From: Pelargonium cotyledonis
Taxonomy: Eukaryota; Streptophyta; Magnoliopsida; Geraniales; Geraniaceae
Assembly: GCA_036897625.1 (NCBI GenBank)
Contig: JAYMTA010000119.1
Coordinates: forward strand, 1 to 39,807
Length of the DNA stretch: 39,807 nucleotides
Direction: 5' to 3'
In this document: positions 12,601 to 27,363 of the stretch, piece by piece
How the letters are laid out: each line of letters begins with the position of its first letter
How positions within the stretch are numbered: the first letter of the stretch is position 1
Notes under the pieces: model-generated
The model's input: the letters and a program-made list of their open reading frames with translations, nothing else
The model's database searches: none
What the model was told of the DNA's origin: nothing
Program-made: the position numbers and the translations under genes

Positions 12601-14076
12601 GATAACAATTTCATATCAATGGGTCAATCCTATAATAAGGGGGAAGACAACATATCAATGGGCCAATCGTACAAAGAGAACAATGGTCCCTTACCAATGG
12701 GACATGCGTTCGGCAAGGGTGACAACACCATATCAATGAGTCAAGCCTTCAACAAGGCTGATGAGAGTACTTTAGCAATGGGTCACATATACAGCAAGGG
12801 AGATGAGAGCACTTTAGCAATGGGCCATGCATATAGTAAGGGAGATGAAAACACTCTATCAATGGGTCATGTATATAGTAAAGGGGATGAGAGCGCTATA
12901 TCAATGGGTCAGTTATACAAGGGGGATGAGAGTGCTATAACAATGGGTCACATATACAACAAAGGGGATGAAGGCGCTATATCAATGGGTCACATGTACA
13001 ACAAGGGGGATGAGAGCAATATATCAATGAGGCATAGTTATAGCAAGAGTGATAACAACTTATCAATGGGCCACTCTTATAGTAAAGGAGATAGTAGTAC
13101 TATTATATCCTTTGGTGGCTATGATGATGATGATGCAAACCCCTCGGGAAGGCTCATATGCAATTATGACTTGTTGATGAGCCAATCGTCAGTTCAAAGA
13201 ACAGAAGCAATGAATGAGGAGGAGTTAGTGAAGTCTAATGCTGATCTACTAGCAAATAATGCTCAAATAATTGTCTCTGGATCTGATAACATTTCTAAGA
13301 AAAAAGAGGAGGTAAAATCGTCTAAGAAGGTTCCTCCTAACAATTTTCCTTCGAATGTTAGGAGTTTGCTGTCAACTGGTATGCTGGATGGAGTTCCTGT
13401 GAAGTATATTGCCTGGTCACGGGAGGTAAATCTTATTTCTAACACCTTTTTTATCTTCTTCTGGGTTCACTTGTTTGTGAAATGCCTGATTCTTTCTGTG
13501 GATGTTAGAAGGAGCTCCGTGGGGTTATAAAAGGCTCTGGGTATTTATGTGGCTGTCAATCATGTAATCTCTCCAAGGTTTGTTCAGTTGTGTGCTTTTG
13601 TTATTTTGTCTATTACAGGATATATTGAATCTTAATTGTCAACGCAATGGAATCATCTGCTGTTTCTGTAGGTAATTAATGCATATGAATTTGAGCGACA
13701 TGCTGGATGCAAAACCAAACACCCAAATAATCATATATACTTTGAAAATGGGAAGACCATCTATGGGATTGTCCAAGAGCTCAGGAGTACGCCTCAGAAC
13801 ATGCTGTTTGAAGTTATTCAAACAATAACTGGTTCGCTTATAAATCAAAAATCATTCCGCCTCTGGAAAGGTAACTGGAAAATAAGATGCAGCATTAGAC
13901 ATTTTATTCAAATCCTTAACAAGAATTAAAAGTTATGTTTTTCTATAAAAATTATATCCATTGTATATGATGACATTTTTTTTAAAATGCTATTTTCATT
14001 TGCAGAATCCTTTCTAGCTGCAACTCGAGAACTTCAGCGTATTTATGGAAAGGATGAAGGGAAGCAATTTTCGTAA
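9640..14076 (+). CDS. TDBD (TPL-binding) domain nuclear protein with SMGH repeats
   Basis: Exons: 9640-9642 (the ATG alone), 11827-13425, 13509-13577, 13672-13870, 14006-14076; 1941 nt, 646 aa. The start gives MNQGFWMGKG, an N-terminus typical of this plant family. Residues about 165-425 are a tract of roughly 15-aa repeats around ISMGHxYxKGDE. The C-terminus (about 510-645) begins with VRSLLSTGMLDGVPVKYI, then has a Cys/His cluster (CGCQSC, later HAGCKTKH) and the HIYFENGKTIY motif. This is the module called TDBD (PF16135, TPL-binding domain in jasmonate signalling), known from NINJA-type repressors and some PHD proteins. It is probably a nuclear co-repressor adaptor, and its direct role is unknown. 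Related Arabidopsis proteins, by recollection At5g13660 and At5g59830, carry misleading names such as N-lysine methyltransferase; no SET domain is visible here. Confidence 0.92.
10051..11145. mobile_element. Long-TIR DNA element with captured PPR fragment, in intron 1
   Basis: This 1095-bp element lies inside the first intron of the TDBD gene. The left arm (10051-10333) and right arm (10864-11145) are inverted copies of about 282 bp that begin GGGTTAAATAG and match closely throughout, including blocks such as CTGGACTTGTTGG and CCACGTCAGCAC. Only T-rich runs flank it, so a target duplication is unclear. The 530-bp centre is unrelated to the arms and contains a PPR-like reading. Long arms enclosing a host gene fragment are the hallmark of Mutator-like Pack elements; the superfamily assignment is inference. 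No transposase is encoded, so it would be non-autonomous. Confidence 0.85.
10716..10863 (+). pseudogene. Pentatricopeptide-repeat (PPR) gene fragment
   Basis: The plus-strand frame reads YELLCRSGIQPNTYT, then VINCYWKMGEIDAAM, then GIFMEMEEGNCEPN. That is the helix-turn-helix pattern of one PPR motif (residues of the type INxYxKxGxxxxA and FxEMxxxGxxPN) plus the end of the motif before it. The frame runs on into the right arm of the enclosing TIR element, where it becomes Lys/Glu-rich and meaningless. It is far too short for a working PPR protein and is best seen as captured cargo. Confidence 0.7.
12328..13110 (+). repeat. In-frame tandem repeat tract (SMGH repeats)
   Basis: Roughly 15-16 codons repeat about 17 times, with consensus close to ISMGHxYxKGDES. 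Two adjacent 126-bp blocks (12328-12453 and 12454-12579) are nearly identical, with only two differences noticed by eye. That indicates a recent in-frame duplication of three units (42 codons). All length changes are multiples of three, so the frame is kept. Confidence 0.93.
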
Positions 14077-16653
14077 ATCAGCCCTGTTCAAAATTTAAGG
14101 TAGTATAATCTCTGTTTTGTGCATAGAAAGTAATCAGTTATTTGTTTGCAATACTTTGTGTACCAATTACAGTGATTGCTTTAATAACTTTTGGGTTTTC
14201 ATAGTCTCCTAATTGTGAGAGCATGGTATATGATGGAACTTGGAGATCAACCTTACACAAGTGAACCCGTTTGTCAGGACTCAGGACTTGTGTGTATGGT
14301 TGTACGGCATAGTCTGTAACTCATCGAAGGAAGTTGAAAATTTAGTTGCATTTCATCTGTTGGGTTGATGGGCAATAAGTTTTGTATTTTTTTGTTGTTG
14401 CAAGATCTCTTTGTTTTTTTGCTACTTTTGTACATGGCTATATGCTATGCAATATTTGTTCACTTCAGATTACAGTTTTGGTATATCTCATTATATTTTT
14501 CTATTCCATTCCCATCCTGTGAAAATTGAAGTGCCTAGGGTGCATCACCATGCTATGAAGATGTGAAGTTGAAGTTACTAATGCGTATATAATAATACTA
14601 ATATCAGCAAGTAATCTTATTCGTGTATTAATTGTTTGATTTTTTTATATTCTATGAAGCATCATTAAAGACGTGCAATAGGCAATGGGAAAATCCTGAA
14701 AATGTAGGATACATTGTTCGGTAACATATCATGTGTCCATATTGTAACAAGGGTTTATCTGAAATATAATATAAGCTTAAAGATATTATGTATAGTCTTG
14801 GATTTGGCTTCAGTCTTTTCTTTCTATGATACCAATGGTTCACATTTGTGTTTAATCCAATGGCTTAGTTGGCTAACTTTTTTTTTTTTCTTTTTTTTTT
14901 TTCCCATGTTATTTTCTTTCAGCAGTTAAAGAATAAAGGATTCTTGTAAACCCTCAATTGAAATATGAGCTACTGTGACTGATTGGTTTCATGAGAAGGA
15001 TGCTTCCTCTTCTTTGAATGAGAGGACTGAAAAGAAAAAAGAAAAATACTTCATACGTCCCAAAATGAGTTTCAGCTTTCATTTTTTTCAGTAAGTTAGT
15101 TATGCATGAATTGTCAATAGTATCATTATAACAAGTTATCTAGTATCCCTTAATACATGACCATAAGGATACAAGAGTATATATACCATACCAAGCTTCT
15201 CTTAATTTTCTCAAAATATAAACAAGAACACTCATTTTTGGGACAAAAGGAGTACTTAACACCACACGTTCAAGTTCCCCTTGTATGAAACACCAGAAAA
15301 AGGTACATAGCTAGTTAATGTCCTAGAGTTCTAGATACAAACCCTAATGGCCAAACTAGTTAATCTGGATATGAATATACTTTTGTTTATGTGAAGATAA
15401 GAATAATGACAAGCCCTCTAATTTCAAAGGAGTTTTGTATATATTGCGTAAAGAAGTGGCTTATACCATTATCTTAGTCTCTTAGAGGTTTTGTAGTATC
15501 AGCGACTTGTGGTTTTAGCCATTTAACGACACAAAAGCAGTTATAGAGGTGTTAATTGTCATAATAAACATGCCTGGCATAGCCTAGGTTATAATTGCTG
15601 AGCCTAATAAGGTTGGATTACTGTATATGGATTGCTTTATGACATGTCATTTTACACTTTTCTCATTAGGAATGATAATTAAGTTCTGAGTTGAGTTTTG
15701 TTTATAATTGAATTTTCAAACTTCAATAGATACTTGAGTATTTTTAGTTAATATGATTATTTAATTGTTAAATTTTATTTAGGGTTTTTCAGTAGTGTTA
15801 ATGAGTAATAAATTTGGTAAAGTAAATCTGCCTCATTCTTTCCCTCGATAGTCATTGATTATAAGTTTTGTGTGTGCTTTGTTTTATTGTTTCACATTAT
15901 AAACCCCAGTTCTCTTATGTTTTAACCCTTTCACCTTAAATCAATATATTACTTAAAAGTTGTCTCCTGTCTTGTAGATTCCTTCTTGGTTTGGTTTGGG
16001 CTAGATGCAATTATATCAGCTTTGAGTGGAGATTAATTGGGAGGTAAATGTTTGGTCTCTCTTAGTGTATCACTGTATTGTTTCTAATAGGGAAAAAGTT
16101 ATCTATTTGGATGAAAATGCTTCAATCATGGTAGATAATGAGATCAGCACACCCAACAGGTGTTTATGTTATAGCTAATATGAGGTTAGCAAGAGAAAAA
16201 GAAAGTGAATGTCCTTGTGAATAGTTAGATTTAGCACCACATTGAATTGGATTGCTTTCATGTTTCATTGCTGAATTTGATTGTATTTATCTGTATAATT
16301 TTAGGTTATTTGAATCAAATGTCTTTGATGATTTAATGGACCTATCCCTACTAGGCAAATAACAACCTCATGAAGAATTTTGTCAAGACTGTAAGACATT
16401 ACATAGTAGCAGAGTTTAATTGCCATATCCCTCTAAATAAGGAAAAAAACTTGCCCATTTCTCCTGATTTGATAATTGTCCGGATTGAATGTTTCTGGTT
16501 ATACATTTACTTCATAGTGTTATTTTGCATTTTGTAAGCACAAGGACGAACTTGCATTATTAGCTTGGTATAAAATGAAGTTAGCCACAGCTGCTGTCAT
16601 CTCTTAGAAGTCTGAAGGGCCATTTTCCCTTTCTGAAAGTTGAGACTTGAGAT
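14077..16653. other. 3' UTR of the TDBD gene and intergenic DNA
   Basis: The TDBD-gene 3' UTR probably runs to about 14450-14500. It may contain a spliced segment, because intron-like T-rich DNA follows the stop codon. Beyond it is AT-rich intergenic DNA with one Stowaway-like MITE (listed separately) and the 3' flank of the WAT1-related gene. No further coding region is supported. Confidence 0.55.
15047..15254. mobile_element. Stowaway-like MITE, copy 1
   Basis: The left end TACTTCATACGTCCCAAAATG and right end, read inverted, TACTCCTTTTGTCCCAAAAATG form terminal inverted repeats of the plant Stowaway type, bounded by TA. Length is about 208 bp and there is no coding capacity. Its interior shares words (TTTTCAGTAAGTTA, ATAACAAG, GGATACAAGA) with the diverged copy near 22133-22325. 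Confidence 0.8.
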
Positions 16654-18775
16654 CTAAATGGTAACTGGATTCCTTTGGACAGATATATGTTTATCTTCAG
16701 TTAAAGGTCCTCCACCAAATGTATTAACTGTAATGAGCTCGTGATTAAGATTTTCTTTTCCACTGATTGTTAAATGCTCACTTATTGGTGTTGATGTCGA
16801 TGCTTGATCCTTGGCTTTACCCCACACTACAAGATATAGACCTGCCACTATGACAATAGCACCAAGTAACCTGTAAAACAGTGCAGTAGTTAGTTTTGTT
16901 TCTTCATGGGTGTGCGGTGGTGGTGGAAGGAACATAATAGGTACCTTCCGAGGTACATTTGGTCTGCCAAAATGAAAGAGCCCATGATAGCTACAATAAC
17001 CATACTTAGGGGGCTGAAAGCTGTTACAAAAACTGGACCTCTTTCTCTCATTACTACTCCTTGTATGTAATAAGCTAGTCCAGTACACATTATGCCCTGC
17101 ATGCATACATGATCTGAAGGTCAATAGCCATAAAAAAATGAGTAAAATATTCTGCCTGTGTATTCATTCTCTTCCTGTAGAACATGGTAGGATAGGGTTG
17201 TGGTTCTGGTAGGTTTTGTTCTAATTTAATGGATTCGATTTATGAGTGGAGAATCTTAGTCATATTTCCATAGGTGGATTGGGGATTTGATTCTTTGAAA
17301 TTCAGGAAAGCTATACAGAGGACAATTGGTACAATTAGATTGAGGTCTGAGGAATCATGTGTGGGCAGATGGCAGGCAGGTTTATATATTCTCTTTATTG
17401 GCATATATTCTTTCATATTTCTGTTTAGATAGATTCAAACCTAATGAGGCTGCAATTAGTGGTACTTTGAGTAAATCTCAAAAAGCATCCTTCTCTTTCT
17501 CTCACATTTTCTATTAGTGCTCGGGCATAGTAAGTGACATATAACTTACACTGTAAACTGCTGCCAGTAATTTTGTGTCCCAATGAACAGCCCAAATGGC
17601 TGTTTGCCCCTTTTCCATCACAAGAGCTACTGCAGTTCCCTCGATTGTTCCCAGAAAGCAAATCCAAGCTGTTAGAGAGAGCTCAGCAGGATATGTTTTG
17701 AGTGTAACTGCCTAACGAAGCAAAATAGAGGCAAGTGCATTTTAGGATGCTACTTATGGTATATAGTGCCTGTACGCATATGAGAAGTGCTAAATACTTA
17801 CTTGCAGGATCATGAAGCAAGCCCAACTGGTGCAACCTGCTGTGATCATTAATGCACCCTTAATGGGATGCTCAGCGTTTGTTCCTCCACTTCCCTGCGC
17901 ATGACTAGTTCTTCCTTTTGTCCAAATGATCTCTAGAATTGGCCCCTTTATCAGTGTCATAATCATGGCTCCTCCAACTGTTGCTATGGTTCCAAGTATC
18001 TTAGCTTGTGTGCGGATGCTTCTAAATTTTAATTTCTCAAGCCTGGGCAGGATATAAAATTGTGTTACATGTACAAGCAAAGTCCGTTTGTTTTGTTTTC
18101 TTGTCTTATTTCTCTCAGATAAATGTTTTTGATGCATTTGCAATTATATGTCAAGTATTGGTGTTACCCCAAAATGGAAGCCATGATAAAAGTAATGGCT
18201 GGAAGAATATTGCACATAGCTACTGCAAATGTCACTGTTGTGTACTTCATCCCTGTGAAGTACATGTTCTGGTCAATTACTGGCCTGCCAATTAGGAGAG
18301 ATAGATATAGAATATGTTATTAATTTTTGTGTGAAATTGAGGAAAACACTTGTAGTACATTAGTTTCAAAAATTACTCTAATAAGCTGAGCACCATAAGC
18401 TTTGTGAAGATTCCAAGAGTCATCTTCGGCCTTACTTTTCTGTTAAAAAGAAACAAAACAGAAAACAACTTGTTAGCTGATTCACCTTTGTTTTTATTTT
18501 ACTAGGATGCAGGCAGCAAGAGCATAGAGGAGAGTCAGGAGACACTCTCAAAATAAAGCAAGAAAAGATCAACAAAGAGGAGGAGACTTGTCCAGAATGA
18601 TTGCAAAGGGAGCAATGACAATAGTTGCAACAGCATGACGGTAGACGACAAGTACGTAATTGCTCATTCCCTTGTTTAGTGCAACCTTAGAGAGAACGTC
18701 CATGCCTGCGAGGCCAAATTGCAAGAATGTAACAGCGATGAATGGCTTCATCCTGTGAAACAAGTTTTGTGTCAT
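16654..18775 (-). CDS. WAT1-related protein (EamA/MtN21-like transporter)
   Basis: Exons in gene order: 18775-18588, 18439-18377, 18284-18168, 18042-17802, 17711-17550, 17096-16945, 16870-16654; 1140 nt, 379 aa, a usual length for the family. The N-terminus (KPFIAVTFLQFGLAGMDVLS, then KGMSNYVLVVYRHAVAT) is diagnostic of plant MtN21/WAT1-like proteins. About ten membrane segments are expected in two EamA domains, the second starting near GALMITAGCTSWACFMIL. Later hallmarks include PAELSLTAWICFLGT, GIMCTGLAYYIQGVVM and RGPVFVTAFSPLSMV, followed by LLGAIVIVAGLYLVVWGKAKD. The hydrophilic C-terminal tail is Ser/Thr-rich. Family members move amino acids or auxin across the plasma membrane or tonoplast; the substrate here cannot be told. 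The start at 18775 is preferred, though a second ATG eight codons later is possible. Confidence 0.95.
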
Positions 18776-20915
18776 CTTGTTTTAGTTGCTGCTGCTGCTG
18801 CTTTTTCTCTACTTCTAGACTTGAATTATGAAACAAGTAAACATAGACAATATGTGGATATGTGGTGCATGAAATCAGACTACATGTTTATATAGATTTT
18901 TTTGGAATATTCCATCATAGTTGCAAATTAATCTGTGGATCCCACTAATGCACTACCACAGAGAATTATTGCCCAACCAAATGCCTTTGGTGACTTAAGT
19001 ATGATTTAACTTAATGTTAGTGCCTTTGTTTTATCATTTGCGACATAGGGATCACTGGCTTGGTAGAGTAGCCTTTCCAATGTTCCGTGTACCTTTAGTT
19101 TATGCACGATACTTTTGCATGGCTATTGAATATGTTTGGTGATGTGAAGGCCCACATCGAAGATATATTCTTATGTGAGTGCTCATTTACCAAGCCTCAA
19201 ATTCCCAAATCTTCATTAGGTTGCATCACTACTCTCATGTATGAAATAACTTTATGATGATATGATCTTGTGATGTGAGCTCAGGACTCAGATTATTCGA
19301 TCTATGCTCTTCGGAGTGTCTGGCGTAAACAGTGAGTTTTCTTCCCATTTTTCGTTTCTTGTTCAATTTAAAACTCTTGTCCAGCTAAGATCTATTTGCG
19401 CGTTCCTCCTGAGTTTCAGTAGATTTTCATGCACCACGCTTTATATTTACAGCTTATCTAATATTTATCCTATATTTGAGTGTCGGTTGTAGTTACTCCC
19501 TGTTATGCATGATTTTATTGGCTTGCTTGTTGTAGGATTATTTTTATACCAACAAGTCATCAGTGTGCACTAAACTTTGAACCTTGTTGTATTTTACAAT
19601 TTCATGATCGTATTGTTATGCTTTTTGTTTATAGTCTAATATATACTAGGTGCACCCACCTCCTAATATCAAAACCCAACCGCCTTTACCTTTAATTCTA
19701 GAGTTCCTCTAAGATGTAAAATTGTGTTTTGTTGATGTGGAGCATTTTGACCTGGGAGGGAGGTATTTAGTGCATTGACTATATATAGTCAGATGCGTGT
19801 AACTCACTGATTTGGTGTGTATTAACTTCACAGAACAATATGCTTCTCGGATGTAACCACTAAAGGCACAGGTGGGTCAATGTTGCGTCATATGCCACAT
19901 GTAGGTATGCCTATAATTATGAAGAGTGTCAATTATTTCAGTGGTGATTGTTGGTGGCTCTACAGTGTTTAATTTTAGTAAGGTTATTCTCCTCATTTTT
20001 AGGACAAGGTAGATTCAAGGGTTATTTGTTCATTGATATCAATAGATACATGATATACTTATATGACAATTTGGATTTTGGATCGGTTTTGTTCTGGTTT
20101 GGATAGATAAAAGATTAATCTGAATCCAATCTGACCTGAAAAATTAGCCGAATTGGATTTTCGATGCCTGCATGTTCAAATCCAAATTATCAGCTCTACA
20201 TGATATTACAACGGTAGTGGAGACTATAAAAAAGAGTTAGATCGAGGACCATAGTGGGAAATAGTAAAGGCTGTCTGCTATGATTGGCTACCTTGAGTGT
20301 GTGTTCAAGCTAATAGTGCCACTAAAAATCAGTCAACATTTGCATTTTCTTTTCATGTCTTTACTTTGCCTTTACATTTTTGTTAACTATGTCTGTTCTC
20401 AGTGAGTGCAAGAGTAGGCAACCCCTTGGACGTTTGTTTCGTAGCGAAGGTATTGCTGTTGTTTCAGTAGCGTACTTGTATTTAAAATTCTGCATATCTT
20501 TATGTCTTTATGCATCCACGATCTGGAGGAGGACTGCGAATCATTTGTTCGGATTTTAGGAAGCTGAGTTGATTTAGACGCATCCTAATGGTCGTAATTA
20601 GTGTTGTTTAGTTGCATTTGTGGTTAAAGTTCACAATAATGGCTTTAATTAGTGTTTTAGTCTTAATGAGAATGGTTTGATTTGTGGGTGACTTTACTTT
20701 GGTCATATTTTTTTTATCTGACAATGCACTAACTTTTGTGGGGAAAGCAAACACCAATACTAGAATAGAATGGAGAGTGAGTCAGCAAAATGTTGTAACA
20801 TTTGATTTCCATTAATCATTGTTAGATGAATTATTTATATGGGTTATCTGTACTTTAATGAATTCTGTGGACGAAAATAGAGTTGGATTATGAATCAGGC
20901 TTGTTATTTACCTTT
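18776..20915. other. Intergenic region upstream of the WAT1-related gene
   Basis: The WAT1-related 5' flank begins with a (CTG)5-like run at about 18787-18801. The rest is AT-rich and contains no frame with family resemblance. A stretch at 20030-20160 with repeated GGATT/AATCC-type words looks like old repeat debris. Confidence 0.5.
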
Positions 20916-21270
20916 GGAAAAATGTCCAAATTACTCTATAAATTATCTGGCTTGTGTCATTTTAGTCTAACTATCAAACGAGCCGATTTTGTTCATAGGT
21001 TATTTGAACGAGCCATTTAAAGAGATTTCGTCAAATTTGTTAACGAACTGTTAAGATTTTAATCAAAAATATTTAAAAATAATTACATGTCATCACAATT
21101 TAACGGATTTTGTCAGTATATGGAATAACCTTAAATGATGCGATTTTTGAAATTGTTTGGATTAAAATGGCTCGTTCGAATAATGTATGGACTAAATTGG
21201 CTCGTTTGATAGATGAGGGGCCAAAATGACACGAATTGGATAGTTCATGTACTAATTTGGATCTTTTCCC
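20916..21270. mobile_element. MITE with ~150-bp inverted arms, copy 1
   Basis: The left arm reads GGAAAAATGTCCAAATTA, and the right end inverted reads GGAAAAGATCCAAATTAG. The arms stay alignable for well over 100 bp, sharing GTGTCATTTT, TATCAAACGAGCC and GAACGAGCCATTT. A 4-base CTTT sits on both sides and may be the target duplication. There is no coding capacity. A shorter related copy lies at about 22867-23083. Confidence 0.8.
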
Positions 21271-22132
21271 TTTGCCTTGTATACTAGCTAATAAGCACAC
21301 AAAATCAAGACATTTTAGTCTTTTTAATGAAAATATATTTATTTTTCTAGTTTTATTTTTTACAGGCATTTTTTTTTTTTCAGATAATTTTGTTAACAAA
21401 CATGATAACTTCAAGAAGTTCTTTTGAAGCCACTTCTTATATTTAGAAGTGTTTACAAACATCTTATTTCTCTTTTTAAAGCAAATAAGCAAAGCAATTA
21501 AGGCCATCAAGCTAGTCTAATATAGCTAATAACCACTTAAATCATCAACAATATTGCAATGGTAGAGAGTGACTTGGATTCTTGTTGATGCCAATTTGTT
21601 TTAGAAACAGTAGTTACAGATGTATGTATCAATCATCTCGAGTCAGCAAGCACTTGTCTCTGCAATGTTGTTTCAGGTTTGAGAGTTGGATTCTTCTGTC
21701 TCTACAATATAAATGGTGATTTGTATGCATACATTTTTTGTTAGGAGTTTGCTTTTATTACACAACACCAAGGATGATGAGTTATTGCTTCTCAAGTAAC
21801 CTAAATTTAGGGTTATGGTGGAAACAAGTGACCCATTTCATTATTGTTTTGTGGAAAGTATACTAATTTCTCGCAGAACAATCATATATTTTCGTGAGAG
21901 ATTCTTGTTTTTTTTTTTCTTATCGGTTTTATTTGAATTGTCTACTTCAAATAGTTATAGAAATGGTAGAAAGAGCTAATATGCATCTAGAGAATAAAAA
22001 ATTTGTTCTGTGTATCACATTTAGAAGGATTAAAAAAAAATTGTAAGAGAAAATTTCCGGTAATTTTTTTAGAAGTAAATGTATAATTATAAACGTAGTA
22101 AATTGTCTTAACATATATGTTAAATGTAACAA
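21271..22132. other. AT-rich intergenic stretch
   Basis: I see no supported gene or clear element here. The open frames are chance AT-rich readings. Confidence 0.5.
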
Positions 22133-22325
22133 ATACTTCATCTCATTTTCAGTAAGTTAAATATCAATTGCATTTTTATAACAAGCTATGCTAGTTTTTT
22201 TTTTTTTTTTCATTAAATTTGTTAAACACATGTACTTGGGGATACAAGAAGAAATATGCAACACTAACTTTTCTTTAATTATTCTCAGAATAAAAATAAC
22301 ACTCATTTTGGAACGAATGAAATAG
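22133..22325. mobile_element. Stowaway-like MITE, diverged copy 2
   Basis: The left edge TACTTCATCTCATTTTCAG and a right edge containing ACACTCATTTTGGAACGAAT resemble the copy at 15047-15254. Internal words TTTTCAGTAAGTTA, ATAACAAGC and GGATACAAGA occur in the same order. The termini have decayed, so the bounds are approximate. Confidence 0.6.
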
Positions 22326-22866
22326 TCGTATAAGTAACATTATAAAACTTATCTTTTATATGCAAGTTGACTCATATTAAACTTGCATCATCTAAACAAT
22401 CGGCTATAAGGATTATAGATAAAAGCGAAGTCAACCGACATCTTATTAAGTCAGTATAATAGATCAATATAATAATTGCAACAATATATCGTATAAGTTA
22501 AAAACATTTATTTTTATACGTCTGGTCAATGCATATTTTAAAATGTTTGAGTCATGATGTGTTATTTGTTGTTCATCAAAAAAGAAAACAAAATTTAGTA
22601 AAATAAAAAACAATTGAATAATCGATACGATACGAAGTTATTTTAATTATCGATCAGAGTACCACCGAATCTGAAATTGGGAGGTGCATGAAGCACCAAG
22701 CTCCTACAGAACTGAGATGCTTGAAAGGACAGGACCATCTTTTCCAACAGCCAAACATCAAAAGTTTAAAGGACCTTCCGTATAAGGTAGAGAATATATT
22801 TATCTTTCAAGTGCCTAAAGATTGATGTGGAAGTTTTGTAAGAAGCTTTCAAGATCAAAACAAGTA

Positions 22867-23083
22867 GGAAAATGGTTTAAATTAGTCAATAAACTATCCA
22901 GTTTGTGTCATTTTAGTACATTCTGCCAAATTTGATAACTCAATTGTTAAAATTACAATAAAAAAAATTACACGTCATCATGATTTAATGGATTCCGTCG
23001 GTGTATTTAACAAAATGTTCTCAAATGACGTGATTTTTGAAATAGTTTGTGGACTAAAATGGCTCGTTCGAATAACCTATAAG
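22867..23083. mobile_element. Related MITE, truncated copy 2
   Basis: This segment shares GTGTCATTTTAGT, ATTACACGTCATCA, GATTTTTGAAAT, and AAAATGGCTCGTTCGAATAA with the element at 20916-21270. Parts of both arms are missing, so it is shorter (about 217 bp). Two copies about 2 kb apart show that the family has been active locally in the past. Confidence 0.7.
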
Positions 23084-23461
23084 CCTAGAAACATTTCATG
23101 AAATGAAAGTCTTCATCTATTTGAAACAAATTATGTGAGAGGATAAGCAGAAAATGCAAACTGAAGTTGCATCAAGAAAATTGAAATCTGCTATATTCAC
23201 CAATACAACCAAAAGGTCCAAATCCATTCAAATTCATGAAAATACCACTAATACAAAACTTCCTAACTAGAAAAGGCAATTAAAAAAACAAACAAGAGTT
23301 ACTAGTTTTTCCTTTCAAGCTCAAAAAAAAATGTCGGGAAACAAAAAAGAAAAAACTAAATATATAATTAATTTCCCCAAACACACCAAAATTTGTATTT
23401 GTAAAGCCAATGATAGTGAGAACAGTACAAGCACCAATCTTATATCCCCATTTCCCAATAG

Positions 23462-26245
<2,784 letters not shown>

Positions 26246-26842
26246 TAGAACTTATCACAACGAACACGAATAAATAAATTTTAAAAAATATATATATATA
26301 TAAAAAAACCCTACACAAAACAAAAATGCTTCTTCGTCAATAATCAACAAATTAAAATCAATAAATTTAAAAAAATAAATTTTTTTTTGAAAAATGAAAG
26401 TACCAAATCAATAATGAGAGATCTGAGTGAAAAGCAGAGGCCGGAAGCGTCTCTGATACGTCACCACCGGTCGTCCGTTGAAAATAAAAAATGTTTTTAG
26501 AGAGAGATGAGAAGGAAGGGAACACAACAAATAAAAGTATGGGAGCTGCTCCTGACCGTTGGATCTTACGTCCACCAAGATCTGTGTTTTATCGGTCGTT
26601 TTTTTCATGAAATCGTCAACAACACTGCAAGAAAATATATATATTGCTGAAGGCGATTACTGGATCACTGCTGGAATAACTTAAAACGGTGACGTTTAAT
26701 CAGCTAGCTCAATAAACTTTCCGAATTTTCGACTTCTATTGCTTATACGCTAAAGAAATAAATTAAACTGTTATCGATTTTGTAATGAATTATAATCGCA
26801 CGTTGCTTATAATTACTATTTTTAATGCATAATAATAATTAT
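26246..26842 (-). promoter_or_regulatory. 5' leader and promoter region of the RABE1 gene
   Basis: AT-rich DNA with a TA repeat (about 26289-26302) precedes the start codon on the gene strand. A purine-rich tract near 26500-26520, which reads CT-rich on the gene strand, would suit a 5' UTR. A leader intron is possible and the transcription start was not fixed. Confidence 0.4.
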
Positions 26843-27101
26843 TACTTCATCCGTCTTAAAATGAGTGTCTTGTTTCTATTTTTTACAAAAAATTAAGAAT
26901 TACAAGATTATTTAGTGTGTTTATAATATAACTCTCACTTTCTCCACCTATACCTCACGTGTAAATTTGTCTATGTGCATAAGTAATAAGGGTAGTATAG
27001 GAAAAATAATAATATAATAACTTAAAAATAAAAACAAGATACTCGTTTTGAGACAAAAAAATTTAGACAAACAAGACACTTATTTTGGGACAGGGGGAGT
27101 A
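26843..27101. mobile_element. Stowaway-like MITE, copy 3
   Basis: The left end is TACTTCATCCGTCTTAAAATG. The right end, read inverted, is TACTCCCCCTGTCCCAAAAT, extending through AAGTGTCTTGTTT. These are classic Stowaway termini bounded by TA, with about 35 bp of inverted match. Length is 259 bp with no coding capacity. It directly abuts the LINE tail that follows. Confidence 0.88.
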
Positions 27102-27104
27102 TTA

Positions 27105-27363
27105 TTTAAAGCATTGTGCTTCTCAGGCTGGAGGGAAAGATTTTAGTGCCTTCAACTTGATTATTCAGGCTGATGGGGAGAAATCTAGTGCTTTTGGTTC
27201 GATTATTCTTGTTGTTTTAGTCATTGTAGCTAATGTTAGTTTTCTATCTCTGGGTTGGTCTGCAAACCGAGTGGCCCACGAGTTAGTTAGATTTTCGGTC
27301 TCTTTGTTATCGTCTAATTTGAAGTAATAAAATATTAGCTTCTTTTGTGTTTAAAAAAAAAAA
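27105..27363 (+). mobile_element. 3' tail of an L1-type LINE (RNase H fragment)
   Basis: A plus-strand frame running to a stop at 27327 contains SANRVAHELVRFS after a degraded stretch. That motif is typical of the last helix of the plant LINE RNase H domain. The frame is followed by TAATAAAAT and, at 27353-27363, a poly(A) run of 11. Only the last 80 or so residues remain, so it is a 5'-truncated, dead insertion. Confidence 0.75.

Noticed and set aside
12161..12739. 192-codon frame with repeated QWVSLI-type phrases
   Set aside because: It is an out-of-frame shadow of the SMGH repeat tract, and the periodicity comes from the true reading frame.
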